17,003 nt of DNA, from positions 1-17,003 of the forward strand of contig CAYGTK010000075.1 in assembly GCA_964352775.1 (NCBI GenBank), read 5' to 3'. How positions within the stretch are numbered: position 1 is the first letter of the stretch; every line of letters begins with the position of its first letter. This document shows positions 1 to 7,538 of the stretch, piece by piece. Source of the DNA: CAYGTK01 sp964352775. GTDB taxonomy: Bacteria; Bacteroidota; Bacteroidia; Chitinophagales; CAIOSU01. Below the pieces are notes generated by a model. That model ran no database searches and was not told the origin of the DNA. It worked only from the letters and a program-made list of their open reading frames with translations. The position numbers and the translations under genes are program-made.

Positions 1-202
1 TTTCTTGTTCAGTTTTACGACCAGATACAGGAATACCATTTCGCTCTTTTACAAGCGATCGCAAACGCGCGTTCTCCTTTTCTAACTGTTCGATCCGCCG
101 CGATAGTCTTTCTTCCGTAGCCCTGGTGCTCACCCTCATCAGCGTCAATATAGCAATAAGCAACACAAGAAAACAGAGGCTAAGCCCCTGAACATCAAAC
201 AA
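1..202 (-). CDS. N-terminus of a membrane-anchored coiled-coil protein (partial, runs off window edge)
   Basis: An open minus-strand frame runs from an in-frame stop at 212-214 to the window edge. From the TTG at 200-202 it reads a short N-terminus, one strongly hydrophobic helix (residues about 6-22, LSLCFLVLLIAILTLM), and then a charged heptad-like stretch (RIEQLEKENARLRSLV) typical of a coiled coil. This is the topology of many small bitopic envelope proteins, but I do not recognise a family. The start is uncertain. TTG at 202 keeps the whole helix, GTG at 166 keeps half, and ATG at 139 removes it. A TAnnTTTG match at 207-214 would place the transcript start very near 200, which argues for one of the inner starts or a longer 5' leader. 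Calling it a gene rests on the helix plus coiled-coil pattern only. Confidence 0.45.
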   Translation of the reverse strand, partial: MFDVQGLSLCFLVLLIAILTLMRVSTRATEERLSRRIEQLEKENARLRSLVKERNGIPVSGRKTEQE

Positions 203-206
203 ATGG

Positions 207-214
207 CAAAATTA
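207..214 (-). promoter_or_regulatory. Possible -7 promoter element (TAATTTTG) for the partial gene at the window start
   Basis: On the minus strand the sequence TAATTTTG matches the Bacteroidota -7 consensus TAnnTTTG exactly. The matching -33 region, about 20 nt upstream, is only TTTTA-like rather than TTTG. It lies in the 70-bp gap downstream of the exosortase stop, so it could fire the leftmost gene independently. No terminator hairpin is visible in the same gap. Confidence 0.3.
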
Positions 215-272
215 CATCATTCCATCTAAGTGTTTAAAAGTAGAAGCATATGAGCAAATCCAGCAGTTTTTC

Positions 273-1631
273 TTAGAAAATATCTACACGCATGAGTTGA
301 CTAGCTGCTTGCATGAGTTCTTCTTTACTATGCGCTGTTACGTTCACTAATCTATATTCATCAGCTCCCTTTATCATTTGCCAGCGCCACTCTAATTGAT
401 CGTTGGTTACATGCTCACCATTATCATACCACCATAGGGTGTGCATATTATCGCTTCCATTAGTCAGCATTCCATAATACAGCTCCGTACCACCAAGTTC
501 AAAGGGGCGTTCTTGAGTTATCTGATAGCCACTAGCTCGCCAGCAGCCCAATGGATTATGATCACTTCGGAATATCCCTTTACAAGGCTTTATATAGATC
601 AACGAGTTTTGGTCTACCAGTTTTAGGATGTTATTATCTAACACTTCCTTATCATATCCAGGCACTACCAGTTTCTCAAACAAAGGATCTGAAGGAATAT
701 CCTTTACCTGATAGCTACCAGTTACTCTAATAACTGTGAAAGCCAGTAACAAAGCACCCAACAACAGCAACCTGCTCTGCCTATTCCATTTTATAAGGTT
801 TTTTGGTAGCGAGGGAATAGTTAACATGCTTGAATTATCGAACACACTTTTTACCACTAGATATACAGGCACTATACCAACCAGAAGCATGCATGCAATA
901 CCTATAAGCTCATGCGAGACGGTATTGGGCATAGACTTGAATAGCACCAAAGCTATAATGCGCACGAAGTTGCTGAATACCACACCTACCAGCGCAGCTA
1001 ACATGATGAGTAAAAAGGGTAATACTTTAAGCTGCCTATTCTTCTTTTGCTCAAAATGGGTAATAAAGAATAGTGTAAAAAGAAAGGTGGTTATCACCAT
1101 TTTAAGCCCTATACAAGCTGCATCTACGGAAAAATCAGCACCATCAAGCTCTATCAAATTACCATTGGCCGTGCCATTCATACCTAATACATTGATGACC
1201 TCAACCGCCCAAGTAGTGAGTTGTAACCTGATGGGGAATCCGAAAATATTAAATACATATTGTACAAAGGGAGTAATGAGAATGACCACCAATGGGGCAT
1301 AGCGATTCAGTTTGCCAAGCAGTAGTTCAACAATAGCCAACACACCAAAGCCAAAAGCCAAGAACAAGAACAGATACGAGGGCACTACTACAAAGGCAAC
1401 TAAACTAGCTACAGTTACCGCCCAATACCTAATGGAATAGTGTTGTGTATGAGCCACTTTGATTATCAGCGGGCAAAGCACCACCCAAAAGAGCATAATA
1501 GTCCAGCTTAAATTCAGATAAGCATCAATAGCGGGGAACAACAGGAAGAAGGAAAGGGCAATGAACCCTATTACCCAGAGCTTATCCGCGGGAGCTTGCG
1601 GCTTATAATTTGACATGGTGATAACGCCCAT
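273..1631 (-). CDS. xrtN: Exosortase with fused EpsI-like C-terminal domain (XrtN-like)
   Basis: Polytopic membrane transpeptidase of the exosortase/archaeosortase family, 452 aa. These enzymes cleave PEP-CTERM-type tails of exported proteins and probably transfer the product to an envelope acceptor. About eight to nine hydrophobic helices fill residues 18-265, with another at 286-303. The predicted catalytic triad is visible: Cys173 in DAACIGLK, Arg224 in NFVRIIAL, His240 in SHELIG. Residues about 305-452 form a soluble domain with a CW pair (GCWRASGYQI) and a WWY motif, resembling the EpsI/DUF3485-type domain that follows some exosortases. The ATG lies 1 bp after the stop of the VIT-vWA gene, so translation is probably coupled; a second in-frame ATG (MSNYK) lies at 1614-1616. 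The subtype XrtN is inferred from the partnership with a VIT-domain protein in a Bacteroidota-like genome, not from alignment. Family assignment is firm; the subtype is moderate. Confidence 0.85.
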   Translation of the reverse strand: MGVITMSNYKPQAPADKLWVIGFIALSFFLLFPAIDAYLNLSWTIMLFWVVLCPLIIKVAHTQHYSIRYWAVTVASLVAFVVVPSYLFLFLAFGFGVLAIVELLLGKLNRYAPLVVILITPFVQYVFNIFGFPIRLQLTTWAVEVINVLGMNGTANGNLIELDGADFSVDAACIGLKMVITTFLFTLFFITHFEQKKNRQLKVLPFLLIMLAALVGVVFSNFVRIIALVLFKSMPNTVSHELIGIACMLLVGIVPVYLVVKSVFDNSSMLTIPSLPKNLIKWNRQSRLLLLGALLLAFTVIRVTGSYQVKDIPSDPLFEKLVVPGYDKEVLDNNILKLVDQNSLIYIKPCKGIFRSDHNPLGCWRASGYQITQERPFELGGTELYYGMLTNGSDNMHTLWWYDNGEHVTNDQLEWRWQMIKGADEYRLVNVTAHSKEELMQAASQLMRVDIF

Positions 1632-1632
1632 G

Positions 1633-3615
1633 CTACGCGCGGTTTTTCATGAAGAGGAAGTAACTAACGATAGCCGCAGAAAGAATAATAATAGTCCACT
1701 CGTGCGGTTCTGGTACTGAACCGTTTTGGTTGTTGATGCTCTTTTTCTTCACCAACTTATCTTGCTTCACATTATCTATCGCTACAAAAGAGGTGAACTC
1801 AGTAAGTAAGCTATACTTCAAGCCTAAGGCTGTTATCTCCCTCTTAGCCTCTCCATTCTTATCTAGGTTATAGTAGTCACTTAAATTTCTGATGCGGGTG
1901 CGCGCCCATAAGTATTTCAATGCCTCATTGTCCTTACCCGATACAGCATCTTTCATATTTACAGAAGAAGCAAAATCGCCCTTAACTGTGGTTCCACTTA
2001 AGTCTACCTCTCCATTTAGGTCACCTTTGTACTTCCCTATCATTATCACGGGTTTTTCTGCAAACAGTGTAGCCATCTTAGCGGGTTCTACATCATATGC
2101 TTGCATTTTCCCGAAATCAACATCAATATCTGTAAGTAGTGGAGCTTCTATGTATTGACGGAACTTGGCTGCATTTTCAGCAGCATCGCGTTCACTTAGT
2201 ATTACAAATGGAGTACTATTTCCAGCATTGGCCATTCCTTCAATTATGTAGCGGTTAACACCTGAACCGATCCCGAACGGAAAGAAATTTGCATTGCCCA
2301 ACTTTTGGCGAATAAGGTCGTAGGCTTCTCGCTCTACTGATACATACCCATCCGTAACTATCACTAAGCTACGCGCATAATCGGGAGTTTCGGGCAGATC
2401 AAGCGCACTATTTAGGGCATTGATCAATTGCGTGCCTCCAGCTCCACCTTGCTTATCAATAAAGGCAAAAGCCTTCTTTAGGTTATCCGCCGATGCAGGT
2501 ATCGACTGCTCTGCAAATACTGCTGAAGCAGATGCAAACAAGAGCACATTGAACCGATCTGTCGGTTGGAGCTTCGCGAATAATTCGCGCATCAGTTCTT
2601 TCGATACCCCGATCGGAAAACCATTCATGGAGCCAGAGACATCCACAATAAAAATGTATTCTCGCGGAGTAGTTTCTTCTAGAGCAACCCGCGCAGGTGG
2701 TTGTGCCATGTATAAGAAGTACTTCTCGCCATTTTCTTCGTAGGTAAGTAGTCCAGTTTCTATCGAACTACCCTTTAACTTGTAATCAAGTACAAAGTCT
2801 TTACCAGCTTTTACCGCTTGGTCGTCTTTTAATCGAATAGCTACCGACTTTTTACTTTCATACTTAATATCCAGCGGGTGCGATGGGCTTTTCACCTCTT
2901 GTAAGGTTACCCCTGTGTTCAGCTTTACATTGATATCGAAGAAGGGGTTGGAGCCAATTGCATCTTTTGCGGTTTGATTCAATGCAAATGGATTAACTGC
3001 CCATTCATCTTCTGCAGCATCTTCGCCTTTCACAAATCGCTCACCTACTGCTGTAGGTAATACAAATTGATAAGTACCATCCTCGGGCACCAATAATTCT
3101 GTATAGCTCAGGCTTACTTTTATGGTTTCCCCAGAATCGATATTAGCCACTGACATCTGAAAAACATTTGGGCGGTGCTGTTCTAACAAGCTGGCCTTTT
3201 TACCTTCACTTTTGGCAGCTTCATATTCCATTTTTGCTTGTTGCTTCTCTCTTATCTCTGCCTCAATTTCACGTTCACCCACGAACATTTTCATAGCATG
3301 AACAGCAGATGAGGTAGAACCTGGGAATACATATTCTGCGCTTATCGTTTCTGCGTAATCGTTATAAAATTCTTGGGTAAGTGTAACATGTGCTATTACA
3401 CCACTTATCTGCACATCGGCCTTTACACTAACTAAGGGTATGTCTTTAGCTAAGCGTCCATTAATGGTGAAAAATGGCATTTCGGCTTTCTGCTGCGCTC
3501 CAGTTTGAGCAAAGGCTGTTTGAAAGCCCATAGCCGTAAACAGAAAACAAAGTAGGGGAAGAAAAAGACTTAGAGAACAAAAATTTCGACCTGTGGGGAT
3601 GGTTTTGAACAACAT
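1633..3615 (-). CDS. VIT and vWA domain protein with PEP-CTERM-like sorting tail (probable exosortase substrate)
   Basis: Exported protein of 660 aa related to the inter-alpha-trypsin heavy chain/bacterial sortase-target group. An N-terminal signal peptide (residues 1-36, core about 13-30, likely cut after AFA) is followed by a VIT domain (about 50-190, with the usual AEYVFPGS and QHRPNVFQMSVANI stretches), a vWA domain (about 318-480) and a beta-rich C-terminal region ending in the family motif around ALGLKYSLLTEFTSFVAID. The MIDAS metal site is complete: DVSGS at 325-329, Thr395 in GGTQL, and TDG at 421-423. The tail has VPEP (634-637), then Trp640, a hydrophobic helix (641-655) and basic KNR: a PEP-CTERM signal in all its parts. 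The exosortase follows after 1 bp, so this is very likely its dedicated substrate, left anchored to or processed at the envelope. The ligand bound by the vWA domain is unknown. Confidence 0.88.
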   Translation of the reverse strand: MLFKTIPTGRNFCSLSLFLPLLCFLFTAMGFQTAFAQTGAQQKAEMPFFTINGRLAKDIPLVSVKADVQISGVIAHVTLTQEFYNDYAETISAEYVFPGSTSSAVHAMKMFVGEREIEAEIREKQQAKMEYEAAKSEGKKASLLEQHRPNVFQMSVANIDSGETIKVSLSYTELLVPEDGTYQFVLPTAVGERFVKGEDAAEDEWAVNPFALNQTAKDAIGSNPFFDINVKLNTGVTLQEVKSPSHPLDIKYESKKSVAIRLKDDQAVKAGKDFVLDYKLKGSSIETGLLTYEENGEKYFLYMAQPPARVALEETTPREYIFIVDVSGSMNGFPIGVSKELMRELFAKLQPTDRFNVLLFASASAVFAEQSIPASADNLKKAFAFIDKQGGAGGTQLINALNSALDLPETPDYARSLVIVTDGYVSVEREAYDLIRQKLGNANFFPFGIGSGVNRYIIEGMANAGNSTPFVILSERDAAENAAKFRQYIEAPLLTDIDVDFGKMQAYDVEPAKMATLFAEKPVIMIGKYKGDLNGEVDLSGTTVKGDFASSVNMKDAVSGKDNEALKYLWARTRIRNLSDYYNLDKNGEAKREITALGLKYSLLTEFTSFVAIDNVKQDKLVKKKSINNQNGSVPEPHEWTIIILSAAIVSYFLFMKNRA

Positions 3616-3759
3616 GAGGTGTGTAGTTTGAAGTGAATGAATACACTTTCTGAACTAGCCCTACTGTTGTAATGGTATAGCAGCCTATATTATTTAACAA
3701 TTATTGGGGAAACTGCTACCAAGCATTTGCTGAAACTTATTGAGCACAAAGGAAACCAA

Positions 3760-3793
3760 TTTGATATGCTGGCGTTAATACCCCATAGTTATG
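3760..3793 (+). promoter_or_regulatory. Candidate promoter of the vWA/AAA+ operon
   Basis: TTTG at 3760-3763 and TAGTTATG at 3786-3793 resemble the Bacteroidota -33/-7 pair (TTTG and TAnnTTTG) with a 22-nt spacer, slightly longer than usual, and one mismatch in the -7 box. The predicted start is about 25-30 nt upstream of the ATG at 3826. It sits in the 210-bp gap between divergent genes; no equally good promoter was found for the minus-strand VIT gene. Confidence 0.35.
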
Positions 3794-3825
3794 ACAACAT
3801 CACCTAGAACCGTATTTTACATTTT

Positions 3826-4920
3826 ATGATAGGCTATCGGTTCGCACATTTTAAGCCCGGCGAGGGCGAAACTACTTTTGACAAGTTATTCAACCTTTTC
3901 AAAGAGTTACTCGTACATACATCAGGCGATGTACAAGAAGCGATCAGTTGGTTAACCGAAATAGACAAAGAATACAACCTGACCACCAATGAGTATGGCA
4001 TGGGTGACTTTATTGAGGACCTTAAAAAGCAAGGCTACCTGCAAGATGATGAAGATGGTGGCGGTGGGTTGACCATTACTTCAAAAACGGAGCAAACCAT
4101 ACGTAAGGATGCTCTGGAGCAGATATTCGGGAAACTGAAGAAAGGTGGTCGTGGACAACACCGCACTCCATATGCTGGACCAGGTGATGATTTCACTCCA
4201 GAAAGAAGGCCATTTGAATTTGGTGATTCGCTGGAGCAAATAGCAATGTTAGATAGCATTCGCAATGCACACATCAACCACGGTATTGACGACCTACACC
4301 TTACCCAAGATGACTTGGAGGTGATGGAAAGCGAATACAATACCAATACCAGTACTGTGCTAATGATCGACATTTCGCACAGTATGATACTATATGGCGA
4401 AGACCGAATAACACCTGCCAAAAAGGTAGCCATGGCGTTATCAGAACTGATAATGACCAAATATGCTAAGGATAACTTGGACATCATCGTATTTGGCAAC
4501 GATGCTTGGCAGATCACCATTAAAGACCTCCCTTTTTTACAAGTTGGGCCTTACCATACCAATACCGTTGCAGGGTTGGAGTTGGCCATGGATATTTTAC
4601 GCAGACGGAAAAACCCGAACAAGCAGATATTCATGATCACTGATGGAAAACCAACCTGCTTGAAGGAAAAGGGCGGCTACTATAAAAACAGCTTTGGCCT
4701 TGATAGAAAGATAATTAACAGGACACTTAGCCTAGCTAAACAATGCCGAAAGCTGAAAATACCGGTAACTACTTTCATGATAGCCAGCGATCCATATTTA
4801 AAGAAGTTCGTGAGCGATTTCACGGAGATAAATAAAGGGAAAGCATTCTATTCCGATCTTCAGGGACTTGGCAACCTGATATTTCACGATTTTGAGAACA
4901 ACCGAAGGAAAAACTACTGA
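3826..4920 (+). CDS. vWA domain protein, partner of the downstream AAA+ ATPase
   Basis: Cytoplasmic 364-aa protein without signal peptide. The N-terminal 170 residues are mainly helical and charged, with a glycine-rich linker (78-81). The C-terminal half is a vWA domain with a near-complete MIDAS: D182-I-S-H-S186, a Thr in the TNTVAG stretch (245-250) and ITDGKPT (271-277, Asp273). This is the architecture of the vWA partners of MoxR/Mg-chelatase-type ATPases (comparable to ChlD, NorD/CbbO and ViaA), in which the vWA protein binds the target and the ATPase supplies force for metal insertion or remodelling. The ATPase gene begins 4 bp after this stop, so the two products almost certainly form a complex. 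It may be named a magnesium chelatase D-like protein, but nothing nearby suggests tetrapyrrole synthesis. The ATG at 3826 overlaps the TGA of a 12-codon upstream frame. Confidence 0.85.
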   Translation: MIGYRFAHFKPGEGETTFDKLFNLFKELLVHTSGDVQEAISWLTEIDKEYNLTTNEYGMGDFIEDLKKQGYLQDDEDGGGGLTITSKTEQTIRKDALEQIFGKLKKGGRGQHRTPYAGPGDDFTPERRPFEFGDSLEQIAMLDSIRNAHINHGIDDLHLTQDDLEVMESEYNTNTSTVLMIDISHSMILYGEDRITPAKKVAMALSELIMTKYAKDNLDIIVFGNDAWQITIKDLPFLQVGPYHTNTVAGLELAMDILRRRKNPNKQIFMITDGKPTCLKEKGGYYKNSFGLDRKIINRTLSLAKQCRKLKIPVTTFMIASDPYLKKFVSDFTEINKGKAFYSDLQGLGNLIFHDFENNRRKNY

Positions 4921-4924
4921 TACT

Positions 4925-6421
4925 ATGAATTGGGATGTCGAGAAGATAGACACATTAGGAAAATTGAAAGCTGCTGGCTACAAGTCAAAGACTATAAAAG
5001 AAGAGCTGAGAGGAAATTTAATACAACGATTAAAAGATAAGCAGCCCCTTTTCAAAGGTGTACTTGGATATGACACTACTGTTATACCTGAGCTACAAAG
5101 GGCAATTCTGTCAAGACACAATATCATCTTACTAGGCTTACGTGGACAGGCCAAAACTAGGATCGCTCGACAAATGACGGAGCTGTTGGACGAATATGTG
5201 CCGATAGTAACAGGTAGTGATCTTAACGATGACCCTTTATTACCTATTTCTCGTTTTGCCATTGATACAATTGCGGAAAAAGGAGACGACACCCCTATAA
5301 GTTGGTGGCACCAAAGTGATAGATATGCAGAGAAATTGGCAACGCCCGATGTTTCGGTAGCAGACTTGATAGGTGATGTAGATCCTATTAAAGCGGCTAA
5401 CCTACGTTTATCATACGCAGATGAGCGGGTAATGCACTTTGGTATTGTTCCTCGTTCGCACAGAAGCTTGTTCGTGATAAATGAGTTGCCCGATCTACAG
5501 CCTCGAATACAAGTAGCCTTGTTCAATATTTTGCAAGAAGGTGATGTACAGATCCGTGGATTTAAGTTGCGCTTGCCGCTTGATATTCAGTTCGTGTTTA
5601 CTGCCAACCCTGAAGATTATACCAATAGAGGGTCTATTGTTACCCCATTAAAGGATAGGATAGAGTCGCAGATATTAACGCATTATCCTAAAGATGTAGC
5701 TATCTCGAAGAGCATCACCATGCAAGAGGCTCGATTGACCGAAGACCAGAAAGACAAGATAGACTGGTCTCCCTTGATAGTGGACCTGAACGAACAAATA
5801 GCTGTGGAGGCCAGAGAGAGCGAATATGTGGACGAAAAGAGCGGTGTTTCTGCTCGATTGACCATTTCGGCTTTTGAAAATTTGATAAGTACGGCAGAGC
5901 GCAGAATGCTGATAACAGAAAAAAAGAAAACATACGTTCGTGTAGGCGACCTTTGGGGTGTAATACCTGCCATTACTGGAAAAATAGAACTGGTATATGA
6001 AGGGGAGCAAGAAGGCCCAATGATAGTAGCGCACAACCTTATAGGCAAAGCTATTCGCACTAAGTTCTTACAGATATTCCCCGACCCTGAGAAGTTGAAG
6101 AAAGCAAAGGAGAATAGCGTGTATCGCGATATACTAGATTGGTTCAGCGAAGGAAATGTGGTTGACCTAATTAGCGATGTGAATGATAAAAGTTACGCCG
6201 AGCAGCTAGAAGGAGTGACAGGATTAGCAGAAGTTGTAGGTTTTTATCAACCAGAAGCGAAAGGGAAAGAGAAGCTATTCCTTATGGAATTTGTGCTTCA
6301 CGGACTGGCAGAGTGTTCACAAGTCAGCAAATATTTGATGGCAGAAGGTGTTCAATTTAAAGACATTATCGGTGGTATGTTTAACTTTGGCAACGTTGTT
6401 GATGAAGACGAAGAATACTAG
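4925..6421 (+). CDS. AAA+ ATPase of the MoxR/Mg-chelatase type
   Basis: ATP-driven remodelling enzyme of 498 aa, counted from the ATG at 4925. An in-frame TTG at 4892 overlaps the previous gene and is a worse start. In this numbering Walker A is GLRGQAKT at 71-78, Walker B is LFVINELPD at 182-190 (Asn186 replaces the usual Asp, with Glu187 catalytic), sensor 1 is TAN at 226-228, and PLKDRIE at 241-247 supplies a candidate arginine finger (Arg245). Between Walker A and B lies a large insertion (about 95-178) with WWHQSDRYAEKL, matching the helical inserts of the MoxR/chelatase class. The C-terminal half is helical and acidic, ending in a DEDEE tail. Such proteins are often mislabelled magnesium chelatase or sigma-54-interacting regulator; I see no DNA-binding or GAFTGA motif. 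It is co-transcribed and probably co-assembled with the vWA protein upstream; the client is unknown. Confidence 0.88.
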   Translation: MNWDVEKIDTLGKLKAAGYKSKTIKEELRGNLIQRLKDKQPLFKGVLGYDTTVIPELQRAILSRHNIILLGLRGQAKTRIARQMTELLDEYVPIVTGSDLNDDPLLPISRFAIDTIAEKGDDTPISWWHQSDRYAEKLATPDVSVADLIGDVDPIKAANLRLSYADERVMHFGIVPRSHRSLFVINELPDLQPRIQVALFNILQEGDVQIRGFKLRLPLDIQFVFTANPEDYTNRGSIVTPLKDRIESQILTHYPKDVAISKSITMQEARLTEDQKDKIDWSPLIVDLNEQIAVEARESEYVDEKSGVSARLTISAFENLISTAERRMLITEKKKTYVRVGDLWGVIPAITGKIELVYEGEQEGPMIVAHNLIGKAIRTKFLQIFPDPEKLKKAKENSVYRDILDWFSEGNVVDLISDVNDKSYAEQLEGVTGLAEVVGFYQPEAKGKEKLFLMEFVLHGLAECSQVSKYLMAEGVQFKDIIGGMFNFGNVVDEDEEY

Positions 6422-6430
6422 ACCATAGAC

Positions 6431-6922
6431 ATGAAGACCTTACTACTTTCTCTATTTATTATTATTTCGGCTACACTTAGTTCGCAAGAACCACCGACTG
6501 TAAAGATCATTTCTTTTGAAGACCTAAAGAAAGATATTGATAACGCTGAAGGCATAGTTATCTATAACTTTTGGGCTACCTGGTGCAAGCCATGCGTGGA
6601 AGAGCTTCCCTACTTTGAGAAGATAAATAAGTCGTACGCTAAAAAAGGGGTAAAGGTAGTATTGGTAAGTCTTGATTTTGCCCGCCAGTATCATACACAA
6701 CTGCTACCCTATCTAGAGAAGAAGAAGCTGAAGTCGGAAATAGTATTGCTAGATACCAAAGGCGATAACTCCTTCATTGATAAGATCAGCACAAAATGGT
6801 CGGGTTCCATTCCTGCTACATTGATAGTAGAGCACAGCAGCAAGACTTACAACTTCTACGAAAAGCAATTTGATTCTGCTGATGAAATAGAAGCATTGAT
6901 AAAACCTTTACTAAAGAACTAG
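6431..6922 (+). CDS. Exported TlpA/ResA-like thioredoxin-fold protein
   Basis: Thiol-disulfide oxidoreductase of 163 aa. A short signal peptide (residues 1-19, MKTLLLSLFIIISATLSSQ) is followed by a thioredoxin fold with the active site W51-C52-K53-P54-C55 and a cis-proline region (SIPATLIVE). The FWATWCKPCVEELPYF stretch is typical of TlpA/ResA-type periplasmic reductases, which keep cysteines of exported proteins reduced, for example for cytochrome c maturation or envelope repair. It begins 9 bp after the AAA+ ATPase and 4 bp before the next thioredoxin-fold gene, so it belongs to the same operon. The length is that of a single-domain family member, with no extra domain. The substrate cannot be told from the sequence. 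A membrane-anchored form is possible if the signal is not cleaved. Confidence 0.87.
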   Translation: MKTLLLSLFIIISATLSSQEPPTVKIISFEDLKKDIDNAEGIVIYNFWATWCKPCVEELPYFEKINKSYAKKGVKVVLVSLDFARQYHTQLLPYLEKKKLKSEIVLLDTKGDNSFIDKISTKWSGSIPATLIVEHSSKTYNFYEKQFDSADEIEALIKPLLKN

Positions 6923-6926
6923 AACG

Positions 6927-7538
6927 ATGAAATACTTGATCATTTCTGCACTTGCCTTTTTAGGATTAGCTATGACCCCTCACAGCGGCGCGCTACATGT
7001 GGGCGATATAGCTCCAGACTTCAACTTAAAGAATGTAGACGGTAACATGGTGAGTATGGCCAGCATGGAAGATGCTAAAGGCTATATCGTGATCTTCTCC
7101 TGCAATCATTGCCCGTACGTGAAGCTGTATGAAGATCGTATGATAGCTTTGGATAAAGAATTTGCAAAGCAAGGATACCCTGTCATTGCCATCAACTCCA
7201 ACGACCCTGAAGAATACCCTACTGATTCTTATGAAGCTATGCAGGTTCGCGCTAAAGAGAAGGGATTCACCTTTCCTTACTTAGTTGACGAAACCCAAGC
7301 TACTGCCAAAGCTTACGGAGCCACTCGCACACCGCATGTATACTTATTGCACAAGCAAGAAAGTGGTGACCTTAAAGTAGCTTACATCGGTGCCATTGAT
7401 GATGATACCCAAGACAGCAAAAAGGACAAAGACAAAGTTAAGTATGTAGCTAATGCTATTGCGGCGATCACTAATGGTTCGACCCCAGACCCATCTACTA
7501 CTAAGGCAATAGGTTGTTCCATTAAGTGGAAGAAGTAA
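6927..7538 (+). CDS. Exported redoxin (AhpC/TSA-like thioredoxin family) protein
   Basis: Protein of 203 aa with an N-terminal signal segment (1-22) and a peroxiredoxin-like fold. The start has the VGDIAPDFNLKNVDG motif of the AhpC/TSA superfamily, and the active site is F-S-C59-N-H-C62-P-Y, a CxxC that most peroxiredoxins lack. A TRTPHVYLL stretch carries the cis-proline. The C-terminus ends in AIGCSIKWKK, an end I recall from this redoxin group, with a third cysteine. The family is widespread in bacteria, usually annotated thioredoxin family protein, and its substrate is not established; peroxide or protein disulfides are possible. It is the last gene of the operon. Its 3' end overlaps the convergent membrane-protein gene by 17 bp, and no terminator hairpin is visible there. 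Confidence 0.85.
   Translation: MKYLIISALAFLGLAMTPHSGALHVGDIAPDFNLKNVDGNMVSMASMEDAKGYIVIFSCNHCPYVKLYEDRMIALDKEFAKQGYPVIAINSNDPEEYPTDSYEAMQVRAKEKGFTFPYLVDETQATAKAYGATRTPHVYLLHKQESGDLKVAYIGAIDDDTQDSKKDKDKVKYVANAIAAITNGSTPDPSTTKAIGCSIKWKK

Noticed and set aside
736..1302. Plus-strand open frame of 188 codons inside the exosortase gene
   Set aside because: It is antisense to a strongly supported membrane protein; its composition mirrors the hydrophobic codons of the real gene, and no promoter or domain supports it.
4035..4520. Minus-strand open frame inside the vWA gene
   Set aside because: It is a shadow of the vWA coding frame with no recognisable domain.
4892..4924. TTG start 11 codons upstream for the AAA+ ATPase
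   Set aside because: It lies inside the vWA gene; the ATG at 4925, 4 bp after the vWA stop, fits the operon spacing.
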